Below the pieces are notes generated by a model, which worked only from the letters and a program-made list of their open reading frames with translations, searched no databases and had not been told where the DNA came from. A stretch of 64,000 nt of DNA from Streptomyces sp. NBC_01233. Its GTDB lineage: Bacteria; Actinomycetota; Actinomycetes; Streptomycetales; Streptomycetaceae. Below, in pieces: positions 58,801-64,000 of the stretch. A program made the translations under genes and the position numbers. How positions within the stretch are numbered: position 1 is the first letter of the stretch; each line of letters begins with the position of its first letter. The stretch lies in assembly GCF_035989305.1 (NCBI RefSeq), contig NZ_CP108514.1, positions 4,999,501 through 5,063,500 on the forward strand, given 5' to 3'.

Positions 58801-59263
58801 CGCGGGCGAACGCGGCCCGCAGCCGCGCGCGGAGCTGCTCGACGTCCTCGCCGTCGGTCACCCCGGCGGCCAGTTCCTCGACCGCCACGGCGGCCAGGCG
58901 CTCCCCGACGGCGCGCAACAGGTGCTCCGTGGACTCCACGTAGTCCCCGAGCTGCGCCGGGAGGGTGTCGTCCTCGTACCGGGCGGGGAGGTCGTCCCAG
59001 CCGTCCGGCAGGGGCACGTCGACGTCCTCGGCCGCCCGGGTCGCTGCGGTCTCCGCGACGCCGAGGAGGCGGCGCACCAGGCGCGGCACCCGCGCGGACC
59101 ACATGGAGGCGATACGGGAGACGGAGAACCGCGCGGCCACCAGCTCGGTCGCGGCGTCCAGGGCGGTCGCGTACTCCGTGGCCACCTCGGCGAGGACGTC
59201 GGCCACCTCCTGGGCGACGTCCTCCTCCGCGGCTTCCAGGGCGCGCTGCAGGGCCTCATCCAC
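55871..59263 (-). CDS. MuF-like head protein fused to 2H phosphoesterase-like, prohead protease-like and HTH domains
   Basis: 1130 residues. Domains in order: helical start (1-150); MuF domain (160-255; ARAWNMATLAAAQAL, RRDPRVRDAHDDVNGQ, PPELVINCRCALA). Next a 2H-like domain (321-470; HLTLYFLGEG, then WQPHVCAAYS, where the second HxT motif is HVC). Next an HK97-protease-like domain (480-720; LLGHEGAELAG, LGVSVDLDAVDVEF, GATLVAMPAYDRARI), a winged helix (742-800; VGAREVATALGISMESARGHLSR) and a long C-terminal part with DTPADTVPGHPDTLSAP repeats. The GTG at 59263 is 9 nt from the IS21 end and lacks a ribosome site, so the natural N-terminus may have been lost. Confidence 0.8.
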   Translation of the reverse strand: MDEALQRALEAAEEDVAQEVADVLAEVATEYATALDAATELVAARFSVSRIASMWSARVPRLVRRLLGVAETAATRAAEDVDVPLPDGWDDLPARYEDDTLPAQLGDYVESTEHLLRAVGERLAAVAVEELAAGVTDGEDVEQLRARLRAAFAREGAQLGEAREERIARTESARAWNMATLAAAQALTGPDRPLVKQWLTRRDPRVRDAHDDVNGQLRLLDEPFTVAGVSMAAPGDPTAPPELVINCRCALALARADRAAAYEPSDPQRGQAFDSEESTVQPVTAAADGSHHTGAMIALMPTEEDAARLALDGGEEAGELHLTLYFLGEGADWTEDQRAELIANVRTRVQEHGLADGLIHARAFGANHWNAGSDSPSWVWAVGDDRDAPDGTPRLESARWAATYALEDRHGPDIPVQHSPWQPHVCAAYSDDPALLAALEDRLGPITFDRVRVAFAGEHTDIPIGPTEAPMEPAETTAAGMPTRSWSTPDDAALAFENEETGDGRIFSPGSLYWESGPWPLQYADEMLLGHEGAELAGSIDTFGRDGDRITGAGVLYTNRAAGADAAMLLEEGAPLGVSVDLDAVDVEFVDRTMSEDEDGFLVLAASLSSMSVMRLQDDAWMITASTAPEWTASAGSLSRAQHAVQLITGPGGVVSADALRAAFTTTGVLRAAAGDPDDPDGGVVVHSERSGDFLLRITKGRVRGATLVAMPAYDRARIVLDPLEDEEDQAAAAVTAAAPSEAHQRVLDYVSASPVPVGAREVATALGISMESARGHLSRAVEAGRLVRLAPGLYVGSSTIPEGPEATAAALAADGEDPGLTQLVASAWTAMQDLPPMPYGWFQEPTEEELPPDSGGVHYAAGRIYGWVAQAGEPHAGMPGQNLTIESLGEIDTTHFLRARFKLDDGSMVRAGAFTMNVGHHRDGAECETSSCQFDDTRTVAGIVTVGMNERGLWFSGAAAPWLAEWDRTVFTGCQPSYHMRQGSGGKWQLRAVLSVPVPGHSSRLLASVAERSNLALAASAAPVADTPADTVPGHPDTLSAPAVPAPADQHGHRPDTLSGQDGGEVVEAVAALLVSPVFLDRFAGALADREAVRAEEAQAELERLTAALAPAREEIAAGAAGTTTKGQS

Positions 59264-59600
59264 GGGGAGCCTGTTTGTAAGGACTTCTTTGGGGACCAGT
59301 GTTCGGAGTTCTTTTGGCCCCAGCGGTGGGTCGTAGGGGGCGTGCGGGAGGGTGCTTCACGCCCCTGCGGCAAGTTGTTTTGGCCCCACTTCGATCGGGT
59401 GGTTTCGCTAGCCGGGGGTGGGGTGGTGGGCGGTAGTTTTGGGGTCTCGGACAGGCTTCGAAATCGCGCCCCCGACAGGTGCGGGAGTCTGCCGACCCGA
59501 CTCGGCTCAGGTCGTGGGCATCCCAGTGCTCGCGGCGTCTGGATGAGATCGGGCAATGGACCGGCCGGCACTGGGACCTCGCGGCCGGGCCCAATATGGC

Positions 59601-59634
59601 TGCGGCCGGCACCCCGAAGGGGTCGCCGGCCGCA
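59601..59634 (-). terminator. Hairpin after istB, copy 1 (one-base bulge)
   Basis: TGCGGCCGGCACCCC pairs with GGGGT-C-GCCGGCCGCA over a GAA loop; the extra C at 59624 breaks the symmetry. Located 18 nt after the istB stop. Confidence 0.7.
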
Positions 59635-59651
59635 GTGTTGTGACGGTCAGG

Positions 59652-60467
59652 TCAGCGACGTCGCTTCTTCTGAGTCTGGGCGAACCGGTAGGAGTCCGTG
59701 CCGGTCTCGACGATGTGGGCGTTGAAGGTGACGCGGTCGACGATCGCGGTGCAGAGCCGGGGGTCGGTGAAGGTCTGCTTCCACTCCGAGAACGGGGCGT
59801 TGGAGGCGACGGCGATCGCGCCCCGTTCCTCACGCTCGGTGAAGATCTGGAACAACAGCTTCGCTCCGGCCTTGTCCAGGTCGAGGTAGCCGAACTCGTC
59901 CAGGCAGAGGAGATCGACGCGTCCGTAGCGGGCGATCGTGCGGGCGAGTTTCTTCTCGTCCGCTGCCTCGGCCAGCTCGTTGACCAGGTTCACCGTGGTC
60001 GTGTAGCGGACGCGCAGACCGGCTTCCGCGATGGCGGTGCCGATCCCGATCAGCAGGTGGGACTTGCCGGTGCCGCTGTCGCCGATCAGGCAGAGCGGCT
60101 GGCCGGCCTTGACCCAGGCGGGATCGGCGAGGGTGCCCAGCAACTCGGGGGTGACGTTCGGGTTCTCCGCGAAGTCGAAGTCCTCGAGCCGCTTGGGCCG
60201 GGGGAAGTTCGCGTCCCTGACCAGCCGCTGCTTGCGGCGTTCTTCCCGCTCCGCGCATTCAGCTTCCAACAGGTCCGCCAGGAAGTCTTTGTAACTGGCC
60301 CGCTCGCGGGCCGCGGCGGCGGTGATCTCCTCGACTCGGCTGCGGATGGTGGGCAGGTGCAGAGCCCGGCAGGCCTCGTCGATGACCGTTTCGACCGCCC
60401 CTTCGGCTGCGGCGTCTCTGCGGGCCGGGGGAACGAGCCCGTTCGTGGAAACGGTGGGAGTACTCAT
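59652..60467 (-). CDS. istB: IstB-like ATP-binding transposition helper, copy 1
   Basis: 271 residues. The AAA+ core has the P-loop LIGDSGTGKSHLLIGIGTA, Walker B VDLLCLDEFGYLDLDK and NAPFSEWKQTFTDPRL. IstB chooses target DNA and stimulates IstA. The start overlaps the istA stop by 4 nt. C-terminus ends QTQKKRRR. Identical to copy 2. Confidence 0.95.
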   Translation of the reverse strand: MSTPTVSTNGLVPPARRDAAAEGAVETVIDEACRALHLPTIRSRVEEITAAAARERASYKDFLADLLEAECAEREERRKQRLVRDANFPRPKRLEDFDFAENPNVTPELLGTLADPAWVKAGQPLCLIGDSGTGKSHLLIGIGTAIAEAGLRVRYTTTVNLVNELAEAADEKKLARTIARYGRVDLLCLDEFGYLDLDKAGAKLLFQIFTEREERGAIAVASNAPFSEWKQTFTDPRLCTAIVDRVTFNAHIVETGTDSYRFAQTQKKRRR

Positions 60468-62101
60468 GCGGTGCCTTTCGGATGGCGGCGGGACAAGAGC
60501 TGGTCGTAGGGGGCCACCGAGGGCAGGGGACGCTTGTCCTCGGGAAGCTGTGCCCGGCGGGCGGTCAGGGAGACGACTCCGCTGGGCTCGGCCCAGGGCG
60601 GCGGATCATCGCTGTCGTCGGTCGAGTCCTCGTGCGGGGAGGCATCGGCGACGGCCCTGCGGGCCTCGACGGCCACCACCTCGGCGTTGATGGAGCCCGC
60701 TCTGATCGCGGCCGCCAGGCCCAGCTGGATGGCGGGGGCGGGCATCCGCCGGTGCAGCAGCAGGACCTCGATCAGAGCACGGGTCCCGGCGGCGTCCCCG
60801 TGGCTGGTGCGGGCCGCCGCCCAGAACGCTTCGTGGACCTCGGTGAACGTGCCGTTCTCCCGGGCGGCTGCCAGCGCGGTCGACCCGGCCATCGCGCCGG
60901 GCTTGACCATCAGGATCTCCAGGTAGTGGTCGAGCTCGTCGCGGAACTCGCCCCGCCGGGTCAGACGCGGGTGACGGGCGACGATCTTGCGGCGTTCGAA
61001 GACCAGCAGTTCGTTGCCCCGCAGCAGGACCCGCACGTTCTGGCCGATGAAGCGGGCCGGCACCGAGTAGTGGCACTGGCGGACGCTGATCCGGCTGGAA
61101 CGGTCCACTTTCGGAGTCAGCGTGATGCCGCACTCGAACTCCCCCCAGGGGAGCGGGGCCAGCGAGTCGGCCTCGCTCACGAAGTTGAAGCCGATCGTCG
61201 TCAGCCTGCCCTGGAGCATCCGGTCGTCCTCCGCCGCGTCGATCGCGGCGATCTTCTCGTTCAGCTCCTCGAGCGAGGCGACTTCCGGAACGGGGACCAA
61301 GTGGGTGCGGCGGAACCGCCCTCCCTCCTGTTCCACGCCGCCCTTCTCGTGGGCGCCGTCCTGGCCCGGGATGCAATAGAAGGCATCGAAGCCGTAGTGC
61401 GCCCGGAAGGTGACCCATCGCTCGGACTCCACCCGGCTGCGGCCCGTGCAGATGCGGTTCACGGCCGGTTTCAGGTTGTCGTAACGGATGTGCCGGACCG
61501 GGACGCCGCCCAGCGTGTTGAACGCCTCGACGTGGCCCTGCATGAACGACTCCTGGGCCTGCGAGGCGAACACGCGGTGGACGGCCTTGCCCGAGTACGA
61601 CAGCCGCAGCGTGAACAGGTGGCACTTGGTCACGGTGCCCGCGAGCCGCACCCACACGTCCGCGAAGTCCACCTCGGCTTCCTCGCCGGGGAGATGGACC
61701 TGCGGGACCATCCCCGCCAGATGCCGGTGCCCTTCCCGGGCCTCGGTCTCGATCTCCGGCCGGCGGACCGCGACGTAGTCACTGACTGTCGAATACGACA
61801 CCTCGTCGAAGCCGTGTTCCTGCGCGAGACGCTGGTGGATCCGCCGGGCCGTGTGCTTCTGCTTCCGCGGCGCGGTCAGATCCTCCCGCAGCATCTCGTC
61901 GATCCAGCCCTTGGCCGGGTCCAAGACCGATCTGCGGACCACGGGTTCCTTGCGCGGAGGCGGGACGGCCGACTCCAGCGCCTGCCGCACGGTCCTTCGG
62001 TGCACCCCGTACTTCTCCGCCAGAGCACGTTGCGACAGACCCGCATCGAGACGCCTGTCCCGACGGATCGCAGCGAACAGTTCAACGCGCGACAAACCCA
62101 C
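60464..62101 (-). CDS. istA: IstA-like transposase, copy 1
   Basis: 545 residues from the GTG at 62101, which follows GGGAGG; the frame runs further upstream without a ribosome site. N-terminal HTH (LSQRALAEKYGVHRRTVRQAL). The DDE core has EVDFADVWVRL (Asp), VRHIRYDNLKPAV (Asp) and AHEKGGVEQEGGRF (Glu). A C-terminal beta domain (RQCHYSVPARFIGQNVRVLLRG) follows. Intact. Confidence 0.93.
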   Translation of the reverse strand: MGLSRVELFAAIRRDRRLDAGLSQRALAEKYGVHRRTVRQALESAVPPPRKEPVVRRSVLDPAKGWIDEMLREDLTAPRKQKHTARRIHQRLAQEHGFDEVSYSTVSDYVAVRRPEIETEAREGHRHLAGMVPQVHLPGEEAEVDFADVWVRLAGTVTKCHLFTLRLSYSGKAVHRVFASQAQESFMQGHVEAFNTLGGVPVRHIRYDNLKPAVNRICTGRSRVESERWVTFRAHYGFDAFYCIPGQDGAHEKGGVEQEGGRFRRTHLVPVPEVASLEELNEKIAAIDAAEDDRMLQGRLTTIGFNFVSEADSLAPLPWGEFECGITLTPKVDRSSRISVRQCHYSVPARFIGQNVRVLLRGNELLVFERRKIVARHPRLTRRGEFRDELDHYLEILMVKPGAMAGSTALAAARENGTFTEVHEAFWAAARTSHGDAAGTRALIEVLLLHRRMPAPAIQLGLAAAIRAGSINAEVVAVEARRAVADASPHEDSTDDSDDPPPWAEPSGVVSLTARRAQLPEDKRPLPSVAPYDQLLSRRHPKGTA

Positions 62102-62647
62102 CCCGGCCTCCCGACACGACCGTGACCACAACACGGCCTCCGACAGACCGTGATCGACGGACACACCCTGACGGCGGACAGCGGATGGAGCACCGCATTC
62201 ACTCCAAAGAGGGCACGGCGCCACCAAGCACCGGCGAGTGGAGCCAGATCAACTTCTTACGTCAGTGGGGCCACTTCACCCTCCCGCGCTGGAGCCCAAA
62301 GAAGCCCTTACAAACACCTGTTTGTAAGGACTTCTTTGGGGACCAGTGTTCGGAGTTCTTTTGGCCCCAGCGGTGGGTCGTAGGGGGCGTGCGGGAGGGT
62401 GCTTCACGCCCCTGCGGCAAGTTGTTTTGGCCCCACTTCGATCGGGTGGTTTCGCTAGCCGGGGGTGGGGTGGTGGGCGGTAGTTTTGGGGTCTCGGACA
62501 GGCTTCGAAATCGCGCCCCCGACAGGTGCGGGAGTCTGCCGACCCGACTCGGCTCAGGTCGTGGGCATCCCAGTGCTCGCGGCGTCTGGATGAGATCGGG
62601 CAATGGACCGGCCGGCACTGGGACCTCGCGGCCGGGCCCAATATGGC

Positions 62648-62680
62648 TGCGGCCGGCACCCCGAAGGGGTGCCGGCCGCA
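62648..62680 (-). terminator. Hairpin after istB, copy 2 (perfect)
   Basis: TGCGGCCGGCACCCC pairs perfectly with GGGGTGCCGGCCGCA over a GAA loop, 18 nt after the istB stop. Confidence 0.8.
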
Positions 62681-62697
62681 GTGTTGTGACGGTCAGG

Positions 62698-63513
62698 TCA
62701 GCGACGTCGCTTCTTCTGAGTCTGGGCGAACCGGTAGGAGTCCGTGCCGGTCTCGACGATGTGGGCGTTGAAGGTGACGCGGTCGACGATCGCGGTGCAG
62801 AGCCGGGGGTCGGTGAAGGTCTGCTTCCACTCCGAGAACGGGGCGTTGGAGGCGACGGCGATCGCGCCCCGTTCCTCACGCTCGGTGAAGATCTGGAACA
62901 ACAGCTTCGCTCCGGCCTTGTCCAGGTCGAGGTAGCCGAACTCGTCCAGGCAGAGGAGATCGACGCGTCCGTAGCGGGCGATCGTGCGGGCGAGTTTCTT
63001 CTCGTCCGCTGCCTCGGCCAGCTCGTTGACCAGGTTCACCGTGGTCGTGTAGCGGACGCGCAGACCGGCTTCCGCGATGGCGGTGCCGATCCCGATCAGC
63101 AGGTGGGACTTGCCGGTGCCGCTGTCGCCGATCAGGCAGAGCGGCTGGCCGGCCTTGACCCAGGCGGGATCGGCGAGGGTGCCCAGCAACTCGGGGGTGA
63201 CGTTCGGGTTCTCCGCGAAGTCGAAGTCCTCGAGCCGCTTGGGCCGGGGGAAGTTCGCGTCCCTGACCAGCCGCTGCTTGCGGCGTTCTTCCCGCTCCGC
63301 GCATTCAGCTTCCAACAGGTCCGCCAGGAAGTCTTTGTAACTGGCCCGCTCGCGGGCCGCGGCGGCGGTGATCTCCTCGACTCGGCTGCGGATGGTGGGC
63401 AGGTGCAGAGCCCGGCAGGCCTCGTCGATGACCGTTTCGACCGCCCCTTCGGCTGCGGCGTCTCTGCGGGCCGGGGGAACGAGCCCGTTCGTGGAAACGG
63501 TGGGAGTACTCAT
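62698..63513 (-). CDS. istB: IstB-like ATP-binding transposition helper, copy 2
   Basis: 271 residues, same protein as the copy at 59652-60467 in every visible residue. Same ATGA overlap with istA. Identity over the full gene shows a very recent duplication or a tandem intermediate. Confidence 0.95.
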   Translation of the reverse strand: MSTPTVSTNGLVPPARRDAAAEGAVETVIDEACRALHLPTIRSRVEEITAAAARERASYKDFLADLLEAECAEREERRKQRLVRDANFPRPKRLEDFDFAENPNVTPELLGTLADPAWVKAGQPLCLIGDSGTGKSHLLIGIGTAIAEAGLRVRYTTTVNLVNELAEAADEKKLARTIARYGRVDLLCLDEFGYLDLDKAGAKLLFQIFTEREERGAIAVASNAPFSEWKQTFTDPRLCTAIVDRVTFNAHIVETGTDSYRFAQTQKKRRR

Positions 63514-64000
63514 GCGGTGCCTTTCGGATGGCGGCGGGACAAGAGCTGGTCGTAGGGGGCCACCGAGGGCAGGGGACGCTTGTCCTCGGGAAGCTGTGCC
63601 CGGCGGGCGGTCAGGGAGACGACTCCGCTGGGCTCGGCCCAGGGCGGCGGATCATCGCTGTCGTCGGTCGAGTCCTCGTGCGGGGAGGCATCGGCGACGG
63701 CCCTGCGGGCCTCGACGGCCACCACCTCGGCGTTGATGGAGCCCGCTCTGATCGCGGCCGCCAGGCCCAGCTGGATGGCGGGGGCGGGCATCCGCCGGTG
63801 CAGCAGCAGGACCTCGATCAGAGCACGGGTCCCGGCGGCGTCCCCGTGGCTGGTGCGGGCCGCCGCCCAGAACGCTTCGTGGACCTCGGTGAACGTGCCG
63901 TTCTCCCGGGCGGCTGCCAGCGCGGTCGACCCGGCCATCGCGCCGGGCTTGACCATCAGGATCTCCAGGTAGTGGTCGAGCTCGTCGCGGAACTCGCCCC
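63510..64000 (-). CDS. istA: IstA-like transposase, copy 2, 5' part outside window
   Basis: The last 162 codons of istA are visible and match copy 1 (MVKPGAMAGSTALAAARENG to YDQLLSRRHPKGTA). The frame is open to base 64000, so it continues beyond the window. Confidence 0.92.
   Translation of the reverse strand, partial: GEFRDELDHYLEILMVKPGAMAGSTALAAARENGTFTEVHEAFWAAARTSHGDAAGTRALIEVLLLHRRMPAPAIQLGLAAAIRAGSINAEVVAVEARRAVADASPHEDSTDDSDDPPPWAEPSGVVSLTARRAQLPEDKRPLPSVAPYDQLLSRRHPKGTA

Larger units (their letters stand above)
59272..62316. mobile_element. IS21-family element, copy 1 (complete)
   Basis: 3045 bp. The ends TGTTTGTAAGGACTTCTTTG (left) and TGTTTGTAAGGGCTTCTTTG (right, inverted) match with one difference. 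Subterminal TTTTGGCCCC words near 59310 and 59379 resemble the multiple transposase sites of IS21 ends. The left flank is GAGCC inside the prophage; the right flank is CC followed at once by copy 2. Confidence 0.92.
19517..64000. mobile_element. Integrated siphovirus-type prophage in tRNA-Pro (right end outside window)
   Basis: At least 44.5 kb from the tRNA break to the window edge. It contains cargo genes next to the attachment site (19856-25733), lysis genes (27397-28699), a full tail module with tape measure, major tail protein and frameshifted chaperone, and head genes including the major capsid and MuF/protease. All late genes are on the minus strand. Terminase, portal, integrase and replication genes are not visible. 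Internal IS30 and IS21 insertions raise doubt that it can still form phage. Confidence 0.85.
62319..64000. mobile_element. IS21-family element, copy 2 (cut by window end)
   Basis: Begins with the same TGTTTGTAAGGACTTCTTTG 2 nt (CC) after copy 1, in the same orientation. 1682 bp are visible and match copy 1 except for one missing C in the hairpin at 62648-62680. The right end is outside the window. Confidence 0.92.

Noticed and set aside
62122..63555. 477-codon plus-strand frame across the IS21 junction
   Set aside because: It runs through the IS end and antisense to istB; no protein-like motif.

Overview
The window is high-GC actinobacterial DNA, almost certainly from a Streptomyces chromosome. 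The base composition, frequent GTG/TTG starts, the intergenic repeat at 1411-1462 and the gene order (SLATT membrane protein, ybaB, recR, DUF5063 gene, aspartokinase, asd, ECF sigma factor) match the conserved core neighbourhood around recR and ask in that genus. All assignments come from reading the sequence; no database search was run.

Positions 1-19475 are chromosome. The left part holds a cut GntR regulator, recombination and aspartate-pathway genes (ybaB-recR-DUF5063, ask-asd with a 4-nt overlap), an ECF sigma factor overlapping a membrane protein gene, then SURF1, an S9 peptidase, a cytosine-deaminase-like amidohydrolase and an HD hydrolase. A 1.7 kb IS1182-type element (14845-16547) with a nonsense codon in its transposase sits exactly on a stop codon. 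Behind it lie degraded MarR and SDR fragments, a GC-rich tandem repeat and a SulP transporter.

At 19475-19516 only the 3' 42 nt of tRNA-Pro(CGG), from anticodon loop to discriminator base, are present. This is the chromosome-side half of an attachment site. Everything to the right, at least 44.5 kb and running past the window, is an integrated siphovirus-type prophage. Its far end, with the integrase and a rebuilt tRNA, is outside the window.

The prophage has two parts. Next to the attachment site is a cargo operon on the minus strand (24198 to 19856): an unknown protein, an RsbW-like ATPase, a 28-residue membrane peptide containing a TTA codon, a small Cys-pair protein, a radical SAM/SPASM enzyme, a dTMP-kinase-like kinase, an EEP-family phosphoesterase and a MazG-like pyrophosphohydrolase. 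Several of these genes overlap by 4 nt. It is divergent from an HTH regulator (24336-25733). This is the best candidate in the window for an undescribed system, possibly nucleotide-based. An IS30 element (25765-27236) is inserted in the loop of the terminator that follows the regulator.

The second part is the late operon, read right to left on the minus strand: MuF/protease fusion, 55-aa protein, major capsid, a zinc-finger protein, two giant Cys-rich modular proteins (977 and 1015 aa), jelly-roll-like proteins, a repeat-built fibre, major tail protein, a Stealth-like sugar transferase, head-tail adaptors, frameshifted tail chaperone, tape measure, tail-tip proteins, a Gly-rich fibre, endolysin and a holin candidate. 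Five copies of a 19-bp motif lie 26-33 nt upstream of starts in this operon. At the right edge a tandem pair of IS21-like elements, separated by 2 bp, abuts the MuF fusion. Terminase, portal and integrase are not in view.
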